6,083 nt of DNA from contig CAZAYB010000193.1 in NCBI GenBank assembly GCA_964489215.1, positions 1-6,083 of the forward strand, given 5' to 3'. Shown piece after piece: positions 1 through 5,975 of this stretch. This DNA is from CAZAYB01 sp964489215 (GTDB lineage Bacteria; Planctomycetota; Phycisphaerae; Sedimentisphaerales; Anaerohalosphaeraceae). The notes under the pieces are model-generated. The model did no database searches. It was given only the letters and a program-made list of their open reading frames with translations, and was not told the DNA's origin. Position 1 is the stretch's first letter. The number at the start of each line of letters is the position of its first letter. The translations under genes were made by a program, and so were the position numbers.

Positions 1-13
1 AAAATTCCCTGAT

Positions 14-2023
14 TCAATAACCAAATGGATCATGCATCCGAATATAGCCCTTGGCTGCATCAGAATTATTCTCAAGATATATCTTGTATAATTCAAAAAA
101 AACAGGGGCCTCAAGAAGTTCAATATTCTCGTTTATCTTTTTAAGCTCATCATTAACCTGAACATACCAACGAGGTGATTTCAAAATATTACGGAACCAG
201 TGAAATGGTATTTTACGTTCCCCTACACGTTCAGCTATAATACGGGCAGCCTCAATTGGCGATTCATTCACATCAAGATCGCTTCGTAATATAGGCATAC
301 CCTTATATAGATAACTCAATGGAACTTTTTGAGCAACTATACCGTTGGGGCTGAAACTTCTGTAACAATCCCAAACCGCTCTCGTCATAGGAGCCGACCA
401 GCCGTCAATAATAAATCCCGTCACCGACAATCCCCACTTGTTATAATAATACTTACAATGTTTCTCCCATGCTTGAAGACCAGAAGGAAGTGAAGAAACT
501 CGACGCGGATCATCTGCCCAAAGACCCTGCTGAAGCATAGAAGGATTAAGGTAACCTGCACCATTATCAGGCGCAACAAAGTAATCTTTCTCTGAGGCGC
601 TCTTCCTTACGTAATGCAAAGCCATCGGGGCCCTTTGTTCAAAAACCGGACTTATACACCACATCATCGGAACTTTACCCCTGTGATTATCGTCCCAGAT
701 AGTGGGAACTGTTTGATATAACCAGGATGAGGCATCATAATCTCCAATATAGAAAATGACAAATTCCCTCCCCTTAAAATCAACCTTACCATCTGAACTC
801 AAATAACCATCAAGAACAAGCTGTTCTCTGCTGACCCACGGCTGAGGATATTTAGCTTCTAAAGGAAAATGTGTCCAGAAAGAGGCATTAGCCATCGCTC
901 CGATACCTATTGCATCGGCATCCTTAATACCGTTATATGCACTTAATATCAAAGCATATTCCCACTCAGTATGAACCTCATGATGCCTCCCGCCCGAATG
1001 ACGTGTATACTTAAGAGCCCAGCATGGAAAACCCCCTATGTGCATAATCTCATCAGGACCATTTTGATTATATGCCGCATGAAATAGCTCCTTAAGCATA
1101 TTTCTGTCCGTTCCCGGTATCTGTGAAGGATCATCGGTTGCTGGCTCATCTGCCCAGACACCAAGATCGAAAAAAAAGGCTCTCTTGCTCACAAAAAAAT
1201 CGTGATTCGTCAATGTATGATGATTCAAAGGAACACGGGAAGGATTCTCAGACCATAAGTAATCAACATAGTAAGCCCCGTAAAGTGTATTACATTTACC
1301 GCTATCTATCAGCTTGGACCTCATAAAGCGGTAAACATCACATTTTGATGAACCCGTGGAAGCCTCTCCGCTTTCTGGAATTGTTCCAATCCCGCAAAAC
1401 TTAGATGAACCGTCAGGATTCACAAGCCATTTTTTAACTGCTATTTTCGGGCCGCTTTTAATAACCTTATTGTATAAACTGCCTGAACTGGTATCATATC
1501 GTATCGCGATAAGGTCATCGGTACCTGCATAAGTCGATGCAAGATTGCTCGTAGCCGCAACATGGGGATCATAAACAACTGCTCCTTTAATTCTGTCTTT
1601 GAAAAGATCTATCAATTCATAGATTGAGCCGATATCCTTGCGCTCCCTCCCTGCCAGCCATTGACCATCACCAGAGTATTTGTCAAACCAATAACGGTCA
1701 ATATTTAAAGTCTTGTTATAATATGAATCAACATATATAAAATAAAGCAAAGGCTCATCTCGATTAACAATGCCCTGCAATGTAGCCGCCGCATGACAAT
1801 GATCCCAGCTCATATTGACCTGAGAAGATTCATTTGTGTCAATCTTAAGAGTGTAACGTAAATCGAAAAAATATATTGGCTCACTTGAAATCTCGCCGGA
1901 AAAACCAATACTGCTGATTAAAAACAAAAACGATAAAAATACAAATACTTTACTAAGAACTGCCGAGTTAATCCTTATTTTTTTCAATCTTAAAATCCTT
2001 TCATTTGACATTATTTCAACCAT
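14..2023 (-). CDS. Secreted GxGYxYP-family protein (putative glycoside hydrolase)
   Basis: The 669-residue product ends in a TGA stop at 14-16. A basic N-terminus (KKIRIN, 14-19) and a hydrophobic stretch at about 22-40, then FSGE, form a signal peptide with cleavage near residue 43. The family call rests on several matches. AATLQGIVNR (79-88) resembles the N-terminal domain. FFFDLGVWADEPATDDP (283-299) with PGTD (303-306) is the acidic block of the family. APDNGAGYLNP (484-494) is the signature, with G488, G490, Y491 and P494 kept and Asn493 where Tyr is usual. Family members are putative carbohydrate-active enzymes; neither activity nor substrate can be read here. Length is ordinary, and no dockerin is present. 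The start is uncertain: ATG at 2023 and at 2011 both lack a clear Shine-Dalgarno, while TTG at 1987 has AGG nine bases upstream and gives a more normal signal peptide. The gene looks more AT-rich than its neighbours and starts five bases beyond a dispersed repeat, so separate acquisition is possible. Confidence 0.88.
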   Translation of the reverse strand: MVEIMSNERILRLKKIRINSAVLSKVFVFLSFLFLISSIGFSGEISSEPIYFFDLRYTLKIDTNESSQVNMSWDHCHAAATLQGIVNRDEPLLYFIYVDSYYNKTLNIDRYWFDKYSGDGQWLAGRERKDIGSIYELIDLFKDRIKGAVVYDPHVAATSNLASTYAGTDDLIAIRYDTSSGSLYNKVIKSGPKIAVKKWLVNPDGSSKFCGIGTIPESGEASTGSSKCDVYRFMRSKLIDSGKCNTLYGAYYVDYLWSENPSRVPLNHHTLTNHDFFVSKRAFFFDLGVWADEPATDDPSQIPGTDRNMLKELFHAAYNQNGPDEIMHIGGFPCWALKYTRHSGGRHHEVHTEWEYALILSAYNGIKDADAIGIGAMANASFWTHFPLEAKYPQPWVSREQLVLDGYLSSDGKVDFKGREFVIFYIGDYDASSWLYQTVPTIWDDNHRGKVPMMWCISPVFEQRAPMALHYVRKSASEKDYFVAPDNGAGYLNPSMLQQGLWADDPRRVSSLPSGLQAWEKHCKYYYNKWGLSVTGFIIDGWSAPMTRAVWDCYRSFSPNGIVAQKVPLSYLYKGMPILRSDLDVNESPIEAARIIAERVGERKIPFHWFRNILKSPRWYVQVNDELKKINENIELLEAPVFFELYKIYLENNSDAAKGYIRMHDPFGY
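1985..1999 (-). promoter_or_regulatory. Alternative start region of the GxGYxYP gene
   Basis: On the minus strand an AAAGG lies nine bases before an in-frame TTG (1985-1987). Starting there removes 12 residues and leaves a signal peptide beginning LKKIRINSAV, which has the normal charged-then-hydrophobic layout. The upstream ATG codons at 2021-2023 and 2009-2011 have no purine-rich site at a proper distance. This is a candidate only; the ATG at 2023 is kept as the annotated start because it is the longest option. Confidence 0.3.
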
Positions 2024-2027
2024 TAGG

Positions 2028-2053
2028 CATAACTAAAGGTGTCAGGTCCCTTT
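2028..2053. repeat. Dispersed repeat copy A (ACTAAAGGTGTCAGGTCC family)
   Basis: Positions 2028-2049 are identical over 22 bases to 5979-6000 and 6008-6029. Here the core is followed by CTTTTTT, so AAAGG (2035-2039) and CCTTT (2049-2053) form an imperfect inverted repeat. The other two copies are followed by AATAG and cannot form it. All three copies have the same orientation. The motif resembles short GGTGTCAGG-type sequences that I associate with IS200-like Y1 or REP-associated transposases; this link is from memory and no transposase lies in the window. The copy ends five bases upstream of the ATG at 2023. Confidence 0.75.
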
Positions 2054-2126
2054 TTTCCATGCCACAAAACCAATCGCAAGCCCGAAGCGCCAGCGCCGGG
2101 ATAATACTCACGTCCCTAAAAGTTAG

Positions 2127-2147
2127 CCCGCCGGTTTAACCGGCGGG
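2127..2147. terminator. Perfect GC-rich palindrome, candidate terminator of the dockerin-protein gene
   Basis: Arms CCCGCCGGTT and AACCGGCGGG are exact reverse complements around a single central T. A realistic hairpin is eight G-C pairs with a five-base loop. It lies about 105 bases past the stop at 2252, in the right place to end that minus-strand transcript. On the minus strand the stem is followed by CTAACTTTTAGG, only weakly T-rich; on the plus strand by TTTATTAT. The tail is not a classic run of T, so this could instead be a dispersed palindromic element. The rest of 2054-2251 holds another small inverted repeat and AT-rich DNA, with no supportable gene. Confidence 0.5.
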
Positions 2148-2170
2148 TTTATTATCATGACTAACCCAAC

Positions 2171-2190
2171 TTCTCAAAAAATCCTGAGAA
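2171..2190 (+). other. Small inverted repeat with T-rich plus-strand tail
   Basis: TTCTCA (2171-2176) and TGAGAA (2185-2190) are reverse complements with an eight-base A-rich loop. The following plus-strand bases are TTTTATATTTTTT. The layout is that of a plus-strand terminator, yet no plus-strand gene ends here. It may simply help end the minus-strand transcript from 2252 or be chance in AT-rich DNA. Confidence 0.25.
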
Positions 2191-2251
2191 TTTTATATTT
2201 TTTCAATTCATATCAATTTTAGAGCAGCACATGAATACTTGACAGGCGTTT

Positions 2252-3724
2252 TTAGATCCCTTTAAGCCAGTTCTGGCAGAATAAGCTCAGATCAGCTTCA
2301 TCGATCAGACCTGCGCTGGCCCCGGTATCGTCAAGATTGCAATCGCTGTTCCAGTTCAAGCCGCCCGCAACGCTTTTCCAGCTCAAGGCGAACACCGCAA
2401 AGTCGACCATATCAACCCCGTGACCCCCTGCAACATCTCCTTCAATCGCGATATTCATGTGCACCCAAAAATCAACACTGCTTTTGGCATGTCCTCCCTG
2501 AGCAGAATACAGCCCCAATTCCGGCAGATAACTCCATTCTCCGGTTTCTGCTTGAGCATCGAGGTACCCGCTGAAATATAAACTGTCTCCGACCTGGGCA
2601 GCTAAGCGTCCGCTCGGGTTATTCTCATCGAATGTACCCAGTACAACCCCATCGGCTGCGTTAAGTCTGACCGTGCATTGCCAGTCAACCGTACCGGAAG
2701 GCTGATGAGGATACTGGGCCTGGGTTACCAGCTCTGTCATTGCAGCAGCAACATCCACCCTCAGCGGTGTACCTGTTCCGTATTCACCCTGGCTAAGAGT
2801 TACCAGCCGGCAACCCGATGGAATTTCCGCCCTTGCATGGCAGGTGAACCGGTCGCTTGGGGCATTGGAAGGATCCATGAGAAGGTCATCGATTTCGGCG
2901 TCTGCCTGCATGCTGAATATCCAGTTTCTGTCCTTGTTTTCAAGATATTCCCATGCATAACCTTTAATCTGGCCGCCGCCGCTGACCGAAGAAGTCCGGT
3001 AAGCCTGTGAACTATCGAACCATCTTTCTTCAAGATCGGTTTCGATTATATTAGGATCGAGATACTGAAAGTTCTCAACAAAGGCATAACTCCCGTAAGA
3101 CACTCCCACCCGGTAAAAATCTGCAGTATCAAATGGCTCATCAGGTTCGATTAGATCGCGCTGTCCGTCTGTATAAACCTCAAACAATATCGGAGTACCC
3201 GATGCCTCTTCCGCCGGCCCGTCTGTATAAACTTCACCACCGGTAAAATTCAATTGCCACGGAGTTCGTTCACCACTGACATAATCTTTGAAATTCAGAC
3301 TCTCTGCGGTCATTTCAAACGAACCAAGCCAGAGTCGGGCATCTGCTTGCGCAGTATGCGGCCAGCCGGAAGTATCATCAGAAGTAACGGTCAATGTCCC
3401 GCTTGCCTGGTCATTTTGAACCATTAATCCGCTGCCGCCCCATTCCCACGAGTCGAGCTCAAAACTGTTGTCAACGTAGCTAAGCTCGGTATCATATTCA
3501 AAATTCAACTGAAAATTGTAAAAGTTAAGATCGCTTGTGCCGGTATTATGCAGCATCACATATACCCGAAACGGCTTATCAATTGCGGTATGTTCCTCTG
3601 AAAAATCAAGAGGATTTCCCCAGTTATCCGTATAAACCAGTTGCCATTGCCCCTGGGCAACGCTGCAAAAGGAAACTGCAAATACTATAAAGCAGGCTGC
3701 CAAAATAGGTTTGCTTTTCATCAT
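2252..3724 (-). CDS. Secreted protein of unknown function with C-terminal dockerin-like module
   Basis: The 490-residue product has a signal peptide (MKSKP, then a hydrophobic stretch to about residue 22, SVAQG, cleavage near 23-25). The body, about 26-425, is not a family I recognise. It is rich in aromatic, Gly and Asp/Glu residues and alternating hydrophobic patterns, suggesting beta-sandwich domains. FQLNFEYDTELSYV (71-84) faintly recalls cohesin-like or carbohydrate-binding folds; that is only an impression. 'VYTD' recurs at 30, 165 and 183. The C-terminus carries two calcium-loop-like segments: GDVAGGHGVDMVDFAVFALSW (429-449, in two parts GDVAGGHGVD and MVDFAVFALSW) and SDCNLDDTGASAGLIDEADL, ending SLFCQNWL (460-487). 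Together they form a dockerin-like module typical of planctomycete secreted proteins. AGGAG (3729-3733) lies four bases from the first ATG and seven from the second (3719-3721), so the true start may be one codon later. No cohesin partner is visible here. Confidence 0.88.
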   Translation of the reverse strand: MMKSKPILAACFIVFAVSFCSVAQGQWQLVYTDNWGNPLDFSEEHTAIDKPFRVYVMLHNTGTSDLNFYNFQLNFEYDTELSYVDNSFELDSWEWGGSGLMVQNDQASGTLTVTSDDTSGWPHTAQADARLWLGSFEMTAESLNFKDYVSGERTPWQLNFTGGEVYTDGPAEEASGTPILFEVYTDGQRDLIEPDEPFDTADFYRVGVSYGSYAFVENFQYLDPNIIETDLEERWFDSSQAYRTSSVSGGGQIKGYAWEYLENKDRNWIFSMQADAEIDDLLMDPSNAPSDRFTCHARAEIPSGCRLVTLSQGEYGTGTPLRVDVAAAMTELVTQAQYPHQPSGTVDWQCTVRLNAADGVVLGTFDENNPSGRLAAQVGDSLYFSGYLDAQAETGEWSYLPELGLYSAQGGHAKSSVDFWVHMNIAIEGDVAGGHGVDMVDFAVFALSWKSVAGGLNWNSDCNLDDTGASAGLIDEADLSLFCQNWLKGI

Positions 3725-3728
3725 AATT

Positions 3729-3733
3729 CTCCT
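3729..3733 (-). promoter_or_regulatory. Ribosome binding site of the dockerin-protein gene
   Basis: Reads AGGAG on the minus strand. It supports either of two adjacent ATG codons (3722-3724 and 3719-3721), with the second at the more usual distance of seven bases. Confidence 0.7.
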
Positions 3734-3756
3734 AAAAAAATCAACTATTTTAATCT

Positions 3757-3785
3757 ATTTTTTGCCATGCCAAACAGACTGTCAA
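3757..3785 (-). promoter_or_regulatory. Candidate sigma-70-type promoter of the dockerin-protein gene
   Basis: On the minus strand a perfect TTGACA (3780-3785) is followed after 17 bases by AAAAAT (3757-3762), which matches TATAAT at four of six positions. Transcription would begin near 3750, leaving a leader of about 25 bases to the ATG. The -35 element lies inside the decayed dockerin copy and overlaps a short hairpin arm, so control by the hairpin or by a protein binding it is conceivable. Confidence 0.45.
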
Positions 3786-3872
3786 AGGATTCAGCAATCC
3801 TCTGCATAGTCATAAACTAATAGCCAAATCTGAAAAATCAACAATGCTGTCATCATTAAAATTGCTCATGGC
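3766..3872 (-). pseudogene. Decayed second copy of the dockerin-linker module
   Basis: This non-coding stretch aligns with 4621-4740, the dockerin module and following linker inside the upstream gene. Bases 3819-3852 equal 4687-4720 at all 34 positions; 3790-3815 match 4645-4670 at 24 of 26; the flanks (3766-3789 and 3853-3872) match at about 14 of 24 and 14 of 20. In translation it reads SNFNDDSIVDFSDLAI, against SDINADSIVDFSDLAI in the intact copy. Then a net 13-base deletion removes the codons for the LASQW region and shifts the frame to a stop. The resemblance continues into the linker (TMQ-IAE) and up to the first residues of the SUMF1 domain. It is out of frame with the upstream gene and lies past that gene's stop. 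It is best read as the remnant of a tandem duplication or of a lost dockerin–SUMF1 unit. Confidence 0.75.
3784..3803 (-). terminator. Short hairpin past the GLUG–dockerin–SUMF1 gene
   Basis: AAAGGATT (3784-3791) and AATCCTCT (3796-3803) pair over eight positions, with one G-T on the transcript strand, around a four-base loop. It lies about 112 bases after the stop at 3916. No strong T run follows, so it may be a weak terminator, an mRNA 3' end or an operator overlapping the next promoter. The equivalent bases in the intact copy (about 4639-4658) do not form this stem. Confidence 0.35.
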
Positions 3873-3915
3873 CCGACGGGACATTTCAATCGTGATGAGT
3901 ATAAGAACACGATCC

Positions 3916-5715
3916 TCAACGGCACACCCGGAAGCCCATGAGATAGTAGTTGGCCGATGGGTGATGATCAATGCGTTCATAAACATTGCAAATGGTGGGG
4001 CCGCTGCCCCAATAGCCGCCACGTAAAACACGACGGGTTTGGCTTTTAGAAGCCCAACTGTATGTCCACTCCCATAGATTACCGGCCATATCACACATTC
4101 CGTAGCCGTAAGCAGGAAAATGATCTACAGGTGTAGTGTACGGATAGCTGGTAAGACCGAGTGGGTTAGAACCTGCGCAGTTTGCCTTGCTCGTGTCTAT
4201 TGTTAATCCGCAACCGTAGGTATATCTGCCATCATAATCAGCAACTGCCTGCCATTCCCATTCTGTCGGCAGACGCCAGTTGTAATAATTGGCAAACGCA
4301 TTTGCCCCATACCAGTTAGTCATCGTTACGGGGTGATTGGCCATACTGTGGCCGTCACGGGTTTCAACATAAAAGGCATTGCCGTCATGAGAGATTTGAG
4401 CATACTCCGAATCCATCTCATAATACATCGTGCCGGCACCGTAAACTTTATTGTTTTGGATTACGATATCTCCGGAAGCCATTGCCGAGTTGAGATACTG
4501 ACAGTACTGAGCATTGGTAATCAGATATTTGCTCATATATCCGGAAAAACCGCCTTTATTAATTGGATTACCATACTCATCTTCCATTCCCGAACCATCA
4601 TCGTTTATAAAGACCCACGCCATGTCGTCCGGGCTTTCAGGGGGTTCAGCAATCGTTTGCATAGTCATAAGCCATTGGGATGCCAAAATAGCCAAATCTG
4701 AAAAATCAACAATGCTGTCAGCATTAATATCGCTTGCGGCGTAAAGGCGTAAATACGGGTAAGTCTGAAGTTGACCAATTTGCCAGTTATCAATAAAATC
4801 CCACCCCGCGGAGGTGAATGTTGAGCGGCATTTCATCTGGGCGGTGGTTTTGCCGATTCCGACCGGGCTGGTCGCCTGGCCGCTAAGCTGCATATCCCAA
4901 AAACAATTTGTAAATGTTCCACCGTTGTAATTGCCAACCAAGCCGCCGACATTGGCTGTGCCAGCCGCCGCAGTGATCGACCCAGCTGAATAACAGGCAG
5001 TAACCGTATTTGTAATGCCCACTGTTTCATAGGTCCTCCCGACCAATCCACCGATATCTTCATGGTCTCCAACCGTAGGTTCAACACAAAAAACATTGGC
5101 TTGCGTATAGCAGTTTTCAATAGTACCACCCCATATATAGCCGACCAGGCCGCCGATATATCGGCTTCCGGTAACCATGCCGATCGAATAACTTTCGGAA
5201 ACAGTGCCTGTTGTACCAACAATCTTACCCGCAATCCCCCCGACATGAGCGACGCCGGTGACCTTACCTTCGAATGCGGCGTTTTTGATGGTTGTCATGT
5301 CGGCGCTTCCGACCAAGCCACCTACCCAAAATTGACCGGTCATTTCAGCATTTTCAAGACGAACATTACGGATCTCCGCAGAGGGTTCGGTATAGCCAAA
5401 CAAACCGATATAATTTTGATTCGGCAAGTTCATCACCGCATTGTAAATGGTATAGCCGGCCCCGTCAAAGTTCCCGGTAAATTTTGTCGTCGAATTGCCC
5501 ACCGGCGTCATCGCTGGGCCTGCCAAGTCAAGATGAGCTACAAGAACAAAACTTTGGTTCCAATCGGCTGGGGTACTCATTAACTCCTGCCAGTCCGTCG
5601 CAGTGCCAATTTGGTACGGATTTCCTGCTGCACCAGTCCCGCCGGAATACGTTCCTGCAAAACAGCTGAAACAAAGCCCTCCAATAATTGCCATTAAAAT
5701 ATATTTGTACTTCAT
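3916..5715 (-). CDS. Secreted GLUG-repeat, dockerin-like and SUMF1-domain fusion protein
   Basis: From the ATG at 5715 the product has 599 residues. GGAGG (5721-5725) lies five bases upstream of it; ATG at 5718 is only two bases away, and TTG at 5736 would put the ribosome site inside the gene. Residues 1-20 are a signal peptide (MKYKYILMAIIGG, cleavage near CFA-G). Residues about 100-310 hold GLUG repeats with xGGxxG cores at 131, 158, 187, 221 and 256, closed by the usual GIGKTTAQMK and GWDF (304-307); these form surface beta-helix-like structures. One dockerin-type calcium loop follows (D329, N331, D333, D337, ending QWL at 349). Residues 355-599 are a SUMF1/formylglycine-generating-enzyme-fold domain (MAWVFI, RLPTEWEW 481-488, AGNLWEW 544-550, LRGGYW 564-569, GFRVCR). 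Of the two FGE catalytic cysteines, one seems kept (C576) while the other position is Ser571, so sulfatase activation is unlikely and a binding role is more plausible. An internal rather than terminal dockerin suggests gene fusion. Confidence 0.9.
   Translation of the reverse strand: MKYKYILMAIIGGLCFSCFAGTYSGGTGAAGNPYQIGTATDWQELMSTPADWNQSFVLVAHLDLAGPAMTPVGNSTTKFTGNFDGAGYTIYNAVMNLPNQNYIGLFGYTEPSAEIRNVRLENAEMTGQFWVGGLVGSADMTTIKNAAFEGKVTGVAHVGGIAGKIVGTTGTVSESYSIGMVTGSRYIGGLVGYIWGGTIENCYTQANVFCVEPTVGDHEDIGGLVGRTYETVGITNTVTACYSAGSITAAAGTANVGGLVGNYNGGTFTNCFWDMQLSGQATSPVGIGKTTAQMKCRSTFTSAGWDFIDNWQIGQLQTYPYLRLYAASDINADSIVDFSDLAILASQWLMTMQTIAEPPESPDDMAWVFINDDGSGMEDEYGNPINKGGFSGYMSKYLITNAQYCQYLNSAMASGDIVIQNNKVYGAGTMYYEMDSEYAQISHDGNAFYVETRDGHSMANHPVTMTNWYGANAFANYYNWRLPTEWEWQAVADYDGRYTYGCGLTIDTSKANCAGSNPLGLTSYPYTTPVDHFPAYGYGMCDMAGNLWEWTYSWASKSQTRRVLRGGYWGSGPTICNVYERIDHHPSANYYLMGFRVCR
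4621..4740 (-). repeat. Intact dockerin-linker module, partner of the downstream decayed copy
   Basis: This in-frame part of the fusion gene codes for the dockerin-like loop, the linker TMQTIAEPPESP and the first residues of the SUMF1 domain. It is the direct-repeat partner of 3766-3872. The two copies flank the SUMF1-coding segment. Similarity stops near 4740, where the GLUG-type sequence begins, so the repeat unit matches a domain boundary. Confidence 0.75.
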
Positions 5716-5720
5716 CATAA

Positions 5721-5725
5721 CCTCC
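5721..5725 (-). promoter_or_regulatory. Ribosome binding site of the GLUG–dockerin–SUMF1 gene
   Basis: Reads GGAGG on the minus strand, five bases before the ATG at 5713-5715 and two before the ATG at 5716-5718. It argues for the former start and against TTG at 5736, which lies upstream of this site. Confidence 0.75.
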
Positions 5726-5748
5726 AAAGTTAACAACTAAGAATTTAC

Positions 5749-5832
5749 ACCCGCAACATAGCCGTTTCGGGCTTCGCCCGTCAGCCGCTGGCGGGTTGCT
5801 TCATTTATGGGCTAAGACCCGTAGAATTACGG
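5749..5832 (-). other. Potentially structured 5' leader of the GLUG–dockerin–SUMF1 gene
   Basis: Three pairings can be drawn. CGGGC/GCCCG (5768-5772, 5776-5780) makes a five-pair stem with a three-base loop. ACCCGC (5749-5754) and GCGGGT (5791-5796) can close over it. CCGTA/TACGG (5819-5823, 5828-5832) forms a separate small hairpin. The GC-rich patch stands out from AT-rich surroundings. I do not recognise a riboswitch class; it may be a structured untranslated leader or a dispersed palindrome remnant. Confidence 0.3.
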
Positions 5833-5916
5833 TTAATTATTTGGAAAATATTTTCAACTGAGATTTCTCATTTATCCACAGTTTTAAAGCATATTTTTAT
5901 CCTTACTATATCTATA

Positions 5917-5945
5917 ATTTTACAATAATCTCACTAAACTATCAA
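5917..5945 (-). promoter_or_regulatory. Candidate sigma-70-type promoter of the GLUG–dockerin–SUMF1 gene
   Basis: On the minus strand TTGATA (5940-5945) and TAAAAT (5917-5922) are separated by exactly 17 bases; each matches the consensus at five of six positions. Transcription would start near 5910, giving a leader of about 195 bases that includes the potential hairpins at 5749-5832. The surrounding DNA is AT-rich, so chance matches are easy. Confidence 0.45.
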
Positions 5946-5975
5946 GAGTTTTTTCGGGTGTAGTTTTCATTCTAC

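Noticed and set aside
1123..1326. Plus-strand ORF of 67 residues opposite the GxGYxYP gene
   Set aside because: Antisense to the conserved acidic block of the family; no start signal.
2678..3033. Overlapping ORFs on both strands inside the dockerin-protein gene
   Set aside because: They overlap a gene with signal peptide, ribosome site and C-terminal module; nothing in their translations looks like a protein family.
3810..4094. Minus-strand ORF of 94 residues ending in a dockerin-like peptide
   Set aside because: Its first two thirds overlap the SUMF1-coding end of the fusion gene in another frame, and it has no ribosome site. Only its tail is meaningful, as the decayed dockerin copy, which is annotated as such.
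4333..4701. Plus-strand ORF of 122 residues opposite the SUMF1 and dockerin region
   Set aside because: Antisense shadow of a well-supported domain; no independent evidence.
4833..5246. Minus-strand ORF of 137 residues within the GLUG region
   Set aside because: It lies in another frame of the clear GLUG-repeat gene; its composition (Arg, Ala, Leu) is that of a shadow frame and it has no start signals.
5062..5583. Plus-strand ORF of 173 residues opposite the GLUG region
   Set aside because: Antisense shadow of the repeat-rich gene; no ribosome site, no recognisable domain.
3916..5715. Reading the GLUG repeats plus SUMF1 domain as a diversity-generating retroelement target
   Set aside because: No reverse transcriptase, template repeat or variable-repeat pair is visible; the direct repeat found here is the dockerin module, not the end of the SUMF1 domain.
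2252..5715. A cellulosome-type gene cluster
   Set aside because: Dockerin-like modules are common in planctomycete secreted proteins without cellulosomes, and no clear cohesin or scaffoldin lies in the window.
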